The notes under the pieces are model-generated. The model searched no databases. It saw nothing but the letters and a program-made list of their open reading frames with translations, and had not been told where the DNA came from. Positions 1 to 11,364 of a DNA stretch of 64,000 nucleotides are shown here, one piece after another; the stretch's first letter is position 1; each line of letters opens with the position of its first letter. This stretch comes from Cryptomeria japonica. Taxonomy: Eukaryota > Streptophyta > Pinopsida > Cupressales > Cupressaceae. Both the position numbers and the translations under genes were made by a program. The stretch covers positions 540,472,335 through 540,536,334 of the forward strand of contig NC_081412.1 of the NCBI RefSeq assembly GCF_030272615.1, in the 5' to 3' direction.

Positions 1-416
1 TTTAAATTGCTTTTGTTAAAAATTAAATTGTAGGGGAGGGGGGTCGTTATTTTTTAAAATGAAAGTCATTTTTTAAAAAAATATTTATTTTTTATTTTAT
101 AATTTGTACCCTGTGTGGTACCACAGGGTACTGACACAACCTGCAGGTACTATAGGTCTGTTAGACCCTATGACTGACATGATGGCAACAAGACCGCTTG
201 CAATAGCGTGGCTCTTGTGCCAAATTTAAAAAATATATTTTTAATTATTTTTTTAAATATATTTTTAATTGTTTTTTTAAATAGAAAAACTCTAAAGTTC
301 TTTTAATAAAATCTTTATTTTTTTAATAAAGGGTTTTCTTTAATATTTAAAAATAGTTTTTCTTAATATGAATTTTTTATTATAAATTTTAAAATATAAA
401 AAAGTGTTTTTCTTAC

Positions 417-454
<38 letters not shown>

Positions 455-1652
455 TTTAATAATTTAAAAAATAAATAAAAATTCAAATTTTTCTTATTAG
501 CTTTTAATAAAGTTTTTTAATCATGGCTTTTTAATAAATGTTTTTTTAAACTTTTAATTAAGTTCTTAAAAACAATTTTCATGTAATACGCAAATTTGGG
601 GAAGGGTATATATATATATATAATTTTTTTAATAATTTCAAAAATAAATAAAAATTCATTTTTTTCTTATTAGCTTTTAATAAAGTTTTTTAATCATGGC
701 TTTTTAATAAATGTTTTTTTAAACTTTTAATTAAGTTCTTAAAAACAATTTTCATGTAATACGCAAATTTGGGGAAGGGTATTTTTTTGTCCACCTACCA
801 TACCTATTTGTAGCGTTCTCCAACCGACAATCAAGGGGGGGTGTCAGTTTGTTCCTTCATATCTCTTGGCATCATCCCAATCAGAGGCATCCTTATCCGT
901 AGTTTTCTATAGGGCATCTTTTTTATGGCATCATTTTTATGTTTCCAGATTTGCACTATGTCATGTTGCATTCTCTTACATGAACTATGTTGTAACACAT
1001 TAAAATAAAGTGTCACACCTCTTTGTACTTTGTCATTAATGATATTTGATGTAATTCTCTTGTACACCGTAGATTAGGAAATATCTTGTGAGACTTGTTA
1101 CATGGCTCTAGTTGAGACTTAGATTGTACAAGATTGTGGATGGCTCTAGTGACACTTCAATTATACCAATTTGTCATTGATGAGTATCTAGCTGATGCTC
1201 AAAGAAGATGTCTCCATGTCTGATCTTCATTTTGTTGCAATGAGTGATTCATCTTCATCGACATCGGTACTTGGTTTTGTCACACTTTGACATTCTTTGT
1301 GCAACATTGGCTATGTTTCTTACTAATGGGGAAGTATATTGGTCAACATCTTTGGTCCATCTTTGGAGGAGATTCTTCATTGAGGGGGGGCTTCTTGGTC
1401 TTTCCTCTTCTCTCTTAGGGGCAGGGGGGTGACTTTTCCTCATATGAGGTTTTGTTCTTCTCATTCATCATTGAGAGCATTGTGTGTTTTCATCTCTCTT
1501 TTGAGAGGGAGTTTTTTCCCATTGGGTTTTTCTCTCTTTCTCCTTTTGTGTGAGATTGCATTGCATTTGTACATGGGTACCTAACATGGCCTTATAGCCG
1601 AGACCTATCTTGCATTATTAGCTTGAGTCTACATTCCCCTAAGTTGTACTTA
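1..1652 (+). repeat. Internal region of a non-autonomous copia-type LTR element, copy 1 (5' truncated by window edge)
   Basis: This segment aligns along its length with 2575-4072: the same G-rich stretch near 30-50, the same T/A-rich middle, and the same segment starting CCACCTACCATAC near 790 and 3240. It ends in a polypurine tract (AAGGGGGGG, 1652-1660) directly before an LTR. No conserved retrotransposon protein motif is visible in any frame, so it is a non-coding, non-autonomous internal domain. Small ORFs here are antiparallel or AT-rich chance frames. Confidence 0.6.
451..785. repeat. 173-bp tandem duplication with (TA)n spacer
   Basis: The block starting TTTTTTTAATAATTT at 451 recurs at 624. 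Both copies run through an AATAAAGTTTTTTAATCATGG segment and end in GGGGAAGGGTA. A (TA)n tract precedes each copy. The second element copy (2.6-4.0 kb) has only one such block, so the duplication arose in copy 1 alone. Confidence 0.7.
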
Positions 1653-1660
1653 AGGGGGGG

Positions 1661-2095
1661 TGTTGGTGTAAATTATGTCTCATAATTACACTTTACTTAA
1701 GTTAACTTAAGGTAATGCATTCATTGTGGTTTGCATATGAGACACTTACGAAATTGCACATCTAGCGAAGTTGGTTGTAAGAGAAATTCCACCTTTTGCG
1801 GTCTTATCTTGTTGCTACATTCCACCTTTGATGATCCACCTTTTGTGGAATACTTTATTATTTCTCCTAACTACCCTTATATCTCATTGAGTCACATGTC
1901 ATCCTTGTGTGTTCTCATAGCATTGTCTTTATAAGTAGGCTCATTTACATTGTATGTAATCATTTCAATCAATTCAATCAACTCAGATAGTTGGGTATTT
2001 TGCATCTTGATAGGAATACAGTTTATTTTTGTCACATTATTTCTCTCTTGTTTATGTGCTTTTCATTGGCCTCTAAATCTTGGCAAATTCTCACA
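1661..2095 (+). mobile_element. LTR (435 bp) of the copia-type tandem element, middle LTR
   Basis: It starts TGTTGGTGTAAATTATG directly after a polypurine tract and ends ATTCTCACA directly before a tRNA-iMet-type primer binding site. The LTR at 4082-4516 is a clear homologue of the same length. A TATA-like CTTTATAAG lies near 1927. Because PPT precedes and PBS follows it, this LTR is shared by two element units, as produced by unequal recombination between LTRs. Confidence 0.8.
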
Positions 2096-2107
2096 TGGTA
2101 TCAGAGC
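2096..2107 (+). promoter_or_regulatory. Primer binding site, initiator tRNA-Met type
   Basis: TGGTATCAGAGC is the standard plant copia PBS, complementary to the 3' end of initiator tRNA-Met. It abuts the LTR end at 2095 with no spacer. Confidence 0.85.
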
Positions 2108-4072
2108 CATTAGAGTGTCATTGGTTTTCCATTTGAGAAAATTGGATGTAATTTGAGGTTTTGTATATTGGAGCTTTCTATTGTAGATCATTATTGGAGC
2201 TTGTTGGATCAAATATAAGGTCGACATTGGATTGAGGAGGTTGGAAAAAGTCAGTATCGTCTTTTGTTTTGTCCAAGTCCGACACCGAAGGCCAAATCTA
2301 AAATCATTTGAAGGTGGAGGGTGGTTACTTGTCTCACGAGCGATATGCAATTTTGGAGCATTGTGAGTCAAATCCGACATCACCATTGTGTTCAAAATGC
2401 CCCAAAACCCTAAGATCACATGTTCATTCATCCATATTGGCCTCTATCCCTTCAAGCTAAAAAAATTCAACTTCTTGGTTGTCGTACGAACTTGTAGGTA
2501 CGATTTAAAAATAAAAATAAAAATTTAAAAAGCAAATTTTTATTTTCTGCATTTTTGTAGTTTTTTTTATCATTTAAATTTCTTTTGTTAAAAATTAAAT
2601 TGTAGGGGGGTGAGGGTGGAGGGTTGTTATTTTTTAAAATGAAAGTCGTTTTTATAAAAAGCATTTGTTTTTTATTTATTTTAAATTTTGTAACCTATGT
2701 GGTGCCATACTGTACTGACACACACCTGTACGCGCTGCAATGATGAAGGTCTATTAGATCCTACGGCTAGCAGGATGGCAGCGGGACCCCCTGTCACAAC
2801 TTGGCTGTGGTGCCAAATTTTTAAAAATATATTTTTTAAATGTTTTTTTTTTTTAAATAAATAAAAACTCTAAAGTTATTTTAATAAAGTCTTTATTTTT
2901 TTAATAAAGGTTTTTCTTTAATATTTTTCATTAATATTTTTTATTAAAAACAATTTTTTAAATAGGAGTTTTTAATTATTTTTTAAAGTATAAAAAATGG
3001 TGTTTTTCTTACTTTTTAATAAAAGTTCTTTTTTTTAAAATAAAAAATAAAAAAATGTGGTTTTACTTTATTTTTAATATTTTTTTAATTATTTCAAAAA
3101 TTTAAAAAAAATCAAAATTTTCTATATTAGCTTTTAATAAAGTTTTTTAATCATGGTTTTTTAATAAATGTTTTTTTTAATTAAGTTTTCAAAAACAATT
3201 TTCATGTAATAAGCAAATTTGCGGAAGGGCATTTTTTTGTCCACCTACCATACAACCGACAGTCAAGATGGGGTGTCAGTTTGTTCCTTCATATCTCTTG
3301 GCATCATCCCAATCAGAGGCATCTTTATATGTAGTCTTCTACATGGCATCTTTTTGGTGGCATCATCTTTATGCTTCCAGATTTGCACTGTCATGTTGCA
3401 TTCTCTTGCATGAGCTATGTTGTAATGCATTAAAATAAAGTGTAACACCTCTTTGTCATTAATGACATATTTGATGTAATCCTCTTGTACACTGTAGATT
3501 AAAAAATATCTTGTGAGACTTGTTGCATGACTTTGGTTAAGACTTAGATCGTACAAGATTGTGCATGGCTCCAATAAGACTTCGATTGTACCAATCTGTC
3601 ATTGATGAGTATCCAGTTGATGCTCAAACAAGATGTCTCCATGTCTGATCTTGATTTTGTTGCAGTGAGTGATTCATCTTCATCGACATTGGTACTTGGT
3701 TTTGTCACACTTTGACATTCTTTGTGCAACATTGGCTCTATTTCTTCCTAATGGGGAGGTATTTTGGTCAACATCATTAGACCATCTTTGGAGGAGATTC
3801 TTCATTGAGGGGGGGCTTCATGGGGATTTGCGAGATGAGGGGGGTGGCAAGACTTTTTCCTCACATGAGGTTTTGTTCTTCTCATTCATCATTGAGAGCA
3901 TTGTGTGCTTTCATCTCTCTTTTGAGAGGGAGTGTTTTCTCATTGGGCTTTTCTCTCTTTCTCCTTTTGTGAGAGATCACATTGCATTTGTACATAGGTA
4001 CCTAACATGGCCTCGTAGTCGAGACCTATCTTGCATTGTTAGCTTGAGTCTATATTCCCCTAAGTTGTGCTC
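2108..4072 (+). repeat. Internal region of the non-autonomous copia-type element, copy 2
   Basis: About 1.97 kb between PBS and polypurine tract. It is homologous to 1-1652 from position 2575 on. It is AT-rich with long T/A runs and a few short frames (for example on the minus strand near 3263-3574) that match their counterparts in copy 1 but show no known domain. Without gag or pol it must depend on proteins supplied in trans. Confidence 0.65.
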
Positions 4073-4081
4073 AAGGGGGGG

Positions 4082-4516
4082 TGTTGGCGTAAATTATGTC
4101 TCATAATTACATTTTACTTAAGTAGACTTAAGGTAATGCATCCATTATGGTTTCCATATGAGACACTTAGGGAATTGCACATCTAGGGAAGTTGGTTGTA
4201 GGAGAAATACCTTTTGTGGTTTTATCTCATTGCTACATTCCACCTTAAATGGGTGATCCACCTCTAGTGTAATACTTTATCATTTCTCCTACTTACCCCT
4301 ACCTACCCTTGTATCTCATTGGGCCACATGTCATCCTTGTATGCTCTCATAGCCTTGCCTTTATAAGCAAACTCATTTACATTGTATGCAATCAATTCAA
4401 TCAACTTAGTTGGGTATTTTGCATCTTGATAGGAATATAATTTATTTTTATCACATACTATTTCTCTCTTGTTTATGTGTTTCTCATTGGCCTCTAGATC
4501 TTGGCAAATTCTCACA
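4082..4516 (+). mobile_element. LTR (435 bp), 3' LTR of the copia-type tandem element
   Basis: Begins TGTTGGCGTAAATTATG after an AAGGGGGGG tract and ends GCAAATTCTCACA. It is homologous to 1661-2095. The sequence after it (TTTTCAAATTG) is not PBS-like, so this is the outer 3' LTR. The outer 5' LTR is outside the window, so no target duplication can be tested. Confidence 0.8.
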
Positions 4517-4524
4517 TTTTCAAA

Positions 4525-5310
4525 TTGATTTTAGGTGAGGGTGAAGATTACAAGAATGCGAAAGAAACATTGGTTGAGAATTGGATTTTGATTTGGAGGA
4601 TGGATGAGATTTGAAAGATAAGGATGATGGATGTTTGGATATCAAAAGTCATAGCCTTAAACTTTTGATTTTCAAATAATGATTTTTTATTAAGGATTGG
4701 AGGCTTGGTTGAGATATGTGAATGGCTAATGGATGATTGATTTTGGATGAAGAGGTAGATGAATTGGATTAGGATTTGGCTAGAATGGTATTAGGTTGGC
4801 AAGGGGATTAGATTAGGATGATGATGAAGAATGGGGAAAATGATGAATGATAAGATTGGATTAAGAGAAGTCGATTTTGATGTGGATTATGGAGGATGAT
4901 TAGGATAAGAATTGTGTACATTGATTAGATTAAGAAAATCGATGAGGATTAGGCTTCTAAATGATGTATCATGGATGGATTAGAGATTATTGAGATAAGA
5001 GGGATGATTAGGATGATTGAGAATGAACTGATTAAAATGAAAAAGGAAAATGATGATTAGGATTATTGGGGATTATAGGATACAATGATGAAGATAAAAG
5101 ATAATTAGAATGTGAGGTATGATTAGGGATAATTAGGATGAGAGAATTAAGTTGGGTGATTATGATGAGATGTATGATTAGAATGAGGTTTATAGATAGA
5201 AGGTTTAACTTGGAGATGATGTGGAAAGATTGACTTTGATGACACCTAGGATTAAGAAGATAAAAAAAAGTTTTGAAATATTTTGATTTTGATAAGACCA
5301 TCTAACTTGG
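4525..5310. repeat. Purine-rich, GAT-repetitive low-complexity block
   Basis: A dense but irregular series of GATTAGGATGAT-like words on the plus strand with few C residues. No unit length is fixed. Frames here translate to repetitive S/I/N-rich strings on the minus strand and are not credible genes. Confidence 0.6.
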
Positions 5311-5669
5311 AAAATTATGAGCAGATCTGATACATCTTTTTTGCTTGACTCTTGGAATGAATATTGGCCCTTGTCTACAATATCAGTTATAGACAACATC
5401 CACCAAATCACTTAAGTTGTTTTACGACTACATGCTATAGGATCACATGATCACATGGATGTTCAATGGGAAGGGCACATAGGTTCTTTCAAATAGAAAA
5501 GCATTGATATATGAAATCATGAATGGGGAGAAATATTAACAGAAGCTAAATAATCAACAAAAAATACTCTCAACTGGTAACAAAAAAATCATATGGCGGG
5601 CAACTAAATCAAGAGAATACTCAACAAGAATAGGCTACAAAGTGGTGTCAAGAGAATAGAGTGCATGCT

Positions 5670-6060
5670 TGTGGCTTTACAAGTTGTGGTGGAGCTCAAA
5701 TGTCATCCCAAAGCGAGGGCATTTGCATGGACCTCCCTTCATAATCGCATTTTGATAGGGATAGACTTATGAAAATGGGATTTTTGGGGCCTTTAAGCTT
5801 CAAATGTGCAAATTCCATGAAGAATTAGATGACATCTTCGTATTGCAACATTGCTCAAGCCTATTACGCTAAGTTTTGTGGTATGTTGGGGTGGTAGGGT
5901 CCTCTCTCCGATAACATTCGAGAGATTTTCTTTAGTCAACTGATATTGCACAAAGGATCCTTATGGGCTAGTCTGTGGGTGGTGGTCCCAACAATGATTA
6001 TATGATAGATTGGAAGGAAAGTCATGCAAGAATTTTCAAAGAAAAAGAGTAAATAGTAAT
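5670..6060 (+). pseudogene. LINE ORF2 C-terminal fragment (zf-RVT region)
   Basis: Reading across frameshifts, the plus strand gives PKARAFAW, then FLGPFK-like and MCKFHEE-like segments, then IFKEK. This matches the zinc-binding reverse-transcriptase region found at the end of plant L1-type LINE ORF2 (family knowledge). Several stops and frameshifts make it a dead fragment. The stretch just upstream (5311-5669) shows nothing I can identify. Confidence 0.55.
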
Positions 6061-6935
6061 TTTTTCTCTACCTAAGATGACCAAATGTTAAATACATAGA
6101 TGCACCTCATCCCGCACAAACAAAATTTTATGTATAAAAAATAAAATAGATAAATAAATAAAAGTACTGTATAAATGATATAAGTATAATGAAAATACAA
6201 TCATAAATAATGTATAAAAATAAATGTAGATAAACAAAATAACTCTTTAAATAAATAAAATAACTTGAGACTAATATTTCTAAACATTTTTTAAGTAAAT
6301 GTATTTATGATATCTATACTAGTTTAAACATTCTTGAATTATGATATTTGAAAAGAATTATTACACAATACATGGGATTTGCATGTCTTCATATTAATAG
6401 CATAATATAAAGAAATTGGCATTTAAATTATTTTATTTTGAATTTTGTTTTTGACTGTTATCTTTTATTAATAGTTCGATTTACAAGAAATGATTTTCTC
6501 ATAAAAAATTTTATTATATACAATTTTATAAGTATACATCATATGACGAGCTTCTTGTAAAAGACAAATTTACGCTTATTTTCTATAAAATAAGCTTATG
6601 ATTAATAAAATCACCTTCATTTGAATTGCGACGTCAACCATTTATGACTAATAAGGGAGATTAAGAAAATTATATTTTAAAAGCTTTAAATAAATTGAAT
6701 ATAAATTATATGTTGAAAGTAACACAATATGTAATAATTAGTAAAACTGCAGTTTTCCACAAATTTCACAATGGTATGCTAACCCAAAATTTTCATTATA
6801 CATTGCCAAAAATGACGAAGCTTTACGACACCGACCATTTCCTCTTAAGAAATATTCTCTTCATGATATTGCATCAATAAGATTGAATCCATCATAACAT
6901 TAGGATTCCCAAAAATAAGTTCTATAATCTTGCAA
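6061..6935. other. AT-rich intergenic DNA downstream of VPS33
   Basis: No coding, RNA or repeat signal recognised. It is very AT-rich with many short AAATAAAT-type words. The VPS33 transcript probably terminates near its right edge. Confidence 0.4.
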
Positions 6936-6941
6936 TTTATT
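6936..6941 (-). terminator. Candidate VPS33 polyadenylation signal (AATAAA on the minus strand)
   Basis: The plus strand reads TTTATT, i.e. AATAAA on the minus strand, about 95 bases after the VPS33 stop codon. Such hexamers are frequent in AT-rich DNA, so this is only a candidate. Confidence 0.35.
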
Positions 6942-6985
6942 GCACCACAAAAAAATCACTAAAAAACCTCTATACATTAGAAACG

Positions 6986-7033
6986 ATGGAATGGCAAAGA
7001 AAATTAGAGACAATGGAATGGCAAAGAAAATTT
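6986..7033. repeat. 21-bp direct duplication in the VPS33 3' UTR
   Basis: ATGGAATGGCAAAGAAAATT occurs at 6986 and again at 7013, 27 bp apart, immediately after the VPS33 stop codon on the minus strand. It looks like a simple slippage duplication. Confidence 0.75.
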
Positions 7034-7035
7034 AC

Positions 7036-7125
7036 TCATGGTAGAACATCAATCAATGTCTCAAGTAAAGAGGATCCATTGATTATCTTTGTTGTGCCAA
7101 TAATTAAATCATATGTCATTCCTTC
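7036..7125 (-). CDS. VPS33: VPS33 last coding exon
   Basis: Ninety nucleotides, 30 codons including the TGA at 7036-7038. The acceptor on the minus strand is TTTTGCAG just before the first GAA codon (7125-7123), and the exon starts in phase 0. It encodes EGMTYDLIIGTTKIINGSSL followed by a short tail ending in DVLP. This corresponds to the final strand and helix of the SM fold. It joins the preceding exon so that the FLSAQ end reads into EGMTYD, the spacing expected for VPS33. No stop or frameshift precedes the terminal codon. Confidence 0.88.
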   Translation of the reverse strand, partial: EGMTYDLIIGTTKIINGSSLLETLIDVLP

Positions 7126-7839
7126 CTGCAAAACAATGTGAAGTATTTTAATTTTAGTATTTATTCAAACAGTAACTTCAGATGAGTACAAAAGTATAAA
7201 TTTTGTTTTTGATGTTTTCACAAGTAAAAATTCATGCTTGACAACAGTAGAGACCTACTTTATTTTACTAGAAAACCATTTGTAGAACTGATCTTTCTAA
7301 TTTATGAAAAAATCCAAAATAAATTATTCAGTACAAGTATGATTGACAGATAAAAAAAAATTTGGTTGCCTCGATCCCTTACAAATTGTTCTTCAAATTT
7401 TGCTTTTGCATAATTATGGGCCTTGATCTGTTCAAACTTCAAATTAATATTACTTAAAATATGTTCCCTTTTCTATAATTTTTGTTATTTTCTGATTTTT
7501 TTAGAACACGCATCACTGGAACAGCAACTAAAACTTGTAATACAGATGCTGATTGCAAATATTAAATCAGAATCTTAACAAAAAAATTTAGAAAACTTTA
7601 AATTACACTTAGATCTGATTAAAAATAAATATGACAGCAGCAACAAAATTGATCTTTTCTAATTGCAAGATGGGAAAAATGATGACAACGTTGATATGCA
7701 AGCTGGAAAATGAACTGTTAGATTGATTACTTTCCCAAATTAACTCACAAATGAACAATGACAGATGTTGTGCCATATGGTCACTAGTAAGACATTCCAA
7801 ATAATTTACTAGTACTCTAATGTCTGATATAATCTTTTG
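7126..7839 (-). other. Intron sequence of VPS33, no recognised feature
   Basis: AT-rich DNA between the last-exon acceptor and a minisatellite. The short ORFs show no recognisable domain. Confidence 0.4.
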
Positions 7840-7990
7840 TTAACTAGGACAACACCTTATATGATTAATGTAACCTTCCAGAATGTTGGAATAGCACCTT
7901 ATATGACTGGTATAGCCTTCTGATGACCGGTACAGCACCTTATATGACTGATTTAACCATCTAGAGTGCTGAAACAGCATTTTATATGAT
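7840..7990. repeat. ~41-bp minisatellite, left block
   Basis: Degenerate direct repeats built on CACCTTATATGACTG plus a short T/A/C linker such as GTATAGCCTTCTGATGACC. Four partial units are seen here. The same repeat resumes at 8574 and again at 9713-9845, so the stretches between are later insertions. Confidence 0.7.
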
Positions 7991-8573
7991 AAATTAGTTT
8001 AAAGACCAGGCACGACATGCAATTTCACAAGTCTTTTTCCTAGCCGGACCGAGTCAACTAGGTTCGCAAGCTAAGTCTAGAAGAGTCCAATCAAATACTC
8101 GGTCGAGTCTAGGGCCAGGATTCTGAGTCTCAAGCTCCGACTCTTGAACCATGTGAAAACACCCAGCCACAATTTCTAAGTGGAAATTCATCATTTTTTG
8201 CTCATTCACCCATTTCACCCAGCAAAACATCAACATAGCACAAAGATTGTTTGAAAAGAGAATTTTTAAGTATTGAAAGTATTTTGTTGTTTTATTCGTT
8301 TTGCGATTATCATATGTAAACAATCATAAAGTTATGATGTTGTTAGACATTTGAAACTATCAAATTTCAAAATTTGATAGTTTGAGGATCATATGATGTG
8401 TAATATTTGAATTATGACAAACTGATAGTAAAATTAAACTTTATTGTTCTCTAAATGCACTAAATTTCTTTTTTTTTTTGTGTAGCTATAAGGTTTTCAT
8501 TTTTTGGAGTCTCTGCTAAGTCCCAAGTCCGAGTCAAAATTTTGGCCTACCAAGTCTGAATCTTCAAACTTTG
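7991..8573. mobile_element. hAT-like non-autonomous element with GAGTC-rich ends
   Basis: It separates two pieces of the minisatellite, each side carrying TTATATGA, an 8-bp match as expected for a hAT target duplication. The ends are weakly inverted (left AGTTTAAAGACC, right complement AGTTTGAAGATTC). Both subterminal regions are dense in GAGTC/GACTC words, like the element at 25969-27234. The interior is AT-rich and non-coding. Confidence 0.45.
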
Positions 8574-8593
8574 CCTTATATGACAAGTAATAG

Positions 8594-8835
8594 CCCCGTC
8601 CCAGACCACTGCAAGAAAAACTATAACCAAAGTCTTTCTTAGCAGGCATTAGCTTAGAACTGTGTGCATCTAAAGCACCTTTTACTAAAATCAATGTAGT
8701 TGTATGCAAACCTAGAGCAATAGCATAATGAACCAAAAAGTCTCTGGGACCAATTGTTAAGAACAGTGAATTTTTATTATCGTTAAAAGCACTCAACCAA
8801 CCGGGTAACCATAAGCATTTGCCAGCATTGAATGC
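8594..8835 (-). pseudogene. psaB: Nuclear-integrated chloroplast psaB fragment (NUPT)
   Basis: The minus strand reads [51 protein letters not shown] and KKDFGYSF: a contiguous stretch of photosystem I P700 apoprotein A2 (psaB), about 80 codons. It still reads without a stop but has replacements at normally fixed sites (for example the conserved HH after DFLV reads HY). It has no flanking psaB sequence and sits in an intron, so it is a non-functional plastid insertion. It is flanked by minisatellite sequence on the left and a hAT-like terminal inverted repeat on the right. Confidence 0.88.
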
Positions 8836-8840
8836 TAAAC

Positions 8841-9712
8841 CTAAGTCACCAGGTTCGAATTCGAATTCGAATTCGGCAACCATAAAATTCGAATGAAGTT
8901 CGACAAGGGTAAAAATTCGGAAAAAAAATTCGACATTAAATTTGTCTTATGTAATTTTATTTTTTAAATATAAGTAATATATTTACAAAATTTTAATTTA
9001 TAATTAGTAAATACTAAAGTTTAAAATAATATTATATTAAGTTGATAAATTTAAATATTTAATTTAGATATTTAAAAATGTTTAATTATTAGATGTTAAT
9101 ATTAAAACAATAAGTAAAATAATATTAAATTTAAATATAATAAATGTTAATATAAATAAAATAATATTAATTTTTTAATGAATGTAAATTATTAAAATAT
9201 AAAATATAGGTTTTCAAAAAATTTAAACTATAGAAAAGCTTTAAAATAACTATATATATAAGAAAACTTAAAAACTGCAGATGACATCACGATGCCCTGT
9301 AGAGGACCATCACGACTTCAAGAAGACAACAACATAAGTGTTGTTCGCTAGGGATAAGGAGACAGCAAAAGAGCGCAATGATGTATGGAGAGAGTTGCAA
9401 GGTTTGTGGCCGTGGTGGTCGACTTAGCTCAAATTCGCAGGTTTCTATTCGACGGCATGCTTAACGCTTGTGATCCCATGGTGGTGTAGCTCCTCGCGCA
9501 AAACACTCCTCTCACCCACCGTTATGTCCTCACGCCTTGCAGAAATATATTGTGCCCTAGCCGCAAGGAGGAGGAATTATTTTCTCAAAAAAACCTAATT
9601 CAAAGTGTTCCATATGAATTTGGCAACGAATTTTAACGAACTTTATACATTTCTTAAATGTTTGCTGAATTTCGAACTCCAACCTTGAAATTCGGTGAAC
9701 CCGGTGACTTAG
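8841..9712. mobile_element. hAT-like element X1 (872 bp), CTAAGTCACC termini
   Basis: The left end CTAAGTCACCAGGTTCG is an inverted repeat of the right end (GAACCCGGTGACTTAG). Flanks are GCTAAAC and GCTATAAC, an 8-bp target duplication with one base lost. The subterminal regions carry GAATTCG repeats. AT-rich arms surround a clearly GC-richer core at about 9280-9590 that does not match X2, suggesting captured sequence. No transposase is encoded. Confidence 0.7.
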
Positions 9713-9845
9713 GCTATAACGGTATAACCTCTCGATGACTAGTGCAGCACCGTATGACTGATGTTACCTTCCAAAATGCTGGAACAACACCTTATATGAC
9801 TGATATAACCCCCCGATGACTGGAATAGCACCTTAATGACTGATG
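9713..9845. repeat. ~41-bp minisatellite, right block
   Basis: Units based on CAGCACCTTATATGACTGAT with linkers such as ACCTCTCGATGACT. It continues the array interrupted at 7990 and runs into the hAT transposase pseudogene. Confidence 0.65.
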
Positions 9846-11345
9846 AAAGAAAACGTTAATGCACAAGCAAAGAAGGTAATAGAAAAAATTTAGTATCATC
9901 TGAAAATTCCATTCCACGTTGCTTAATCTACTCATTGTTAGGATTAAGGTGCCATCTACCTTGTAAATCCTATGGCATGGCTCCAACATCCTTGGAAAGT
10001 GTCCTAAGGCACTAAGGATGTATTGGGAAAATAATTTGTAATATTTAATTCTCACCATTATTTGTAATACATTCATAAGAGGTGATGGGTTCCACTAACT
10101 GTGATTAAAGTGGGTTGTGAATACAATTATTTAATATTGTTTTCCCCACTTATGGACATCTACAATATGATATTTAATGGCTTAAGGAAGTGGAAAAAGA
10201 GTGACCTATGGGCTTCTCCAGGTGGGAGAGCATGGAAGAGGTAACATGTGTCTCTTGGGATCTGATCATTTATTACATTTAATGTAATGTTTATCTTGCA
10301 AGTATGGGCGCCTAAGTTGGAGAGAAAGCATTGGAAGCTAAACTGGTGTCTTTTCGAGTTCTATGGAGGCATTCCAAGGGTTGTGGTTGTGAGAAATGAA
10401 GAGGCTCCTTTGGGAATCTTTATTGGTGGTTTTGGAGCTCTTACCATTCCATAAATTCAACCTTTGAGTGTCGATTTAAGATGTAACAGTTGAATGTAGA
10501 TTTCTTTGCAGGAATGAAGGATAGGTGGGAGGCATAAGGAGGTTGTTCACACGTGCATAGGTGCTTCTATGGTGGAGGCAAAGAGGAGAATGTTAGTGAT
10601 TGTATTGTAAACACATTTATTGTTGAAAATGCAAGTTTGCCCTTATTGCTACTATGTTATGCTGATGTTAATCATTATTTATTGTTGTTATAAGTTCACA
10701 TAAGATAAGTTGATTAAGCATGATAAACAGGCTGTTTTTGGTATCATAAAGAAGAAGGATCTAATCTTTGGTTTTCCACAATTAAGGCAACTTAATTTTC
10801 AGATTTGCATGATTATCATAGTTTCATGTTGTAGCTATCCAAGCCTTGAATCTCATCCTTTGATTAGTTTGTTGGATAGATATTGATCTTCACAATCTTT
10901 GGTATTGAACCTGTTTATTTCCCAACATTTATTGATAGACCATGGTTGATGTCATTAATATTGCGAGTCCTAATTTCAAGGCCCCCTGTATGAGAGACTC
11001 AAAGTTGACATGCTTAGAGATGTTGTGCAATTGCAACGTAGTCACTAAGCATTGGGAAATTACAAGTTGTAGCATTATGATGGATGGGTGTATTTATAGA
11101 AGGGATTATACATTTATCAACTTTCTTGCCCATCCAATAGTGGCGTGATCTTCTTGAGATCAATAGATGTAGTGAATTGAGTGAAATCAACTCAATTGTT
11201 TTCACCATTTAATAAGGTCGTGCTACAGGTTGGACAACAATATGTAATCCAAAATCATTTCTAACAATACAACAAATTATGTAGCAACAAACAAACTTCT
11301 CATGGAGATGTTTCCCACATTGTTTTAAAGCCCACACCTAGACCC
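9846..11345 (+). pseudogene. hAT transposase pseudogene (DUF659 region), copy 1, split by a solo LTR
   Basis: It starts with an AQAKKVI-encoding segment at about 9858, is interrupted at 9936-10927 by an LTR, then resumes. Across frameshifts it reads VDVINIASPNFKAPCMRD, KHWEITSCSIMMDG and TFINFLAHPIV. These are hallmarks of the DUF659 transposase-like domain of plant hAT relatives (family knowledge). It ends near 11345, where copy 2 begins with the same AQAKKVI start. Frameshifts and stops rule out function. Confidence 0.75.
9936..10927 (+). mobile_element. Solo LTR (992 bp) inside the hAT pseudogene
   Basis: Begins TGTTAGG and ends CCCAACA, a 7-bp inverted terminus with one mismatch. It interrupts the hAT sequence exactly where the undisrupted copy 2 reads CCTTATTGATAGG. 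The flanks CTCAT and TTTAT each differ by one base from the CTTAT of copy 2, so both fit a decayed 5-bp target duplication. No PBS or internal domain follows, so it is a solo LTR. Strand is nominal. Confidence 0.72.
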
Positions 11346-11364
11346 CCCAACCATCATTGGAGAG

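Noticed and set aside
8497-8883. 128-codon minus-strand ORF as a real nuclear gene
   Set aside because: It fuses hAT inverted repeat, psaB fragment and flanking minisatellite; only the psaB part is meaningful, and as a pseudogene.
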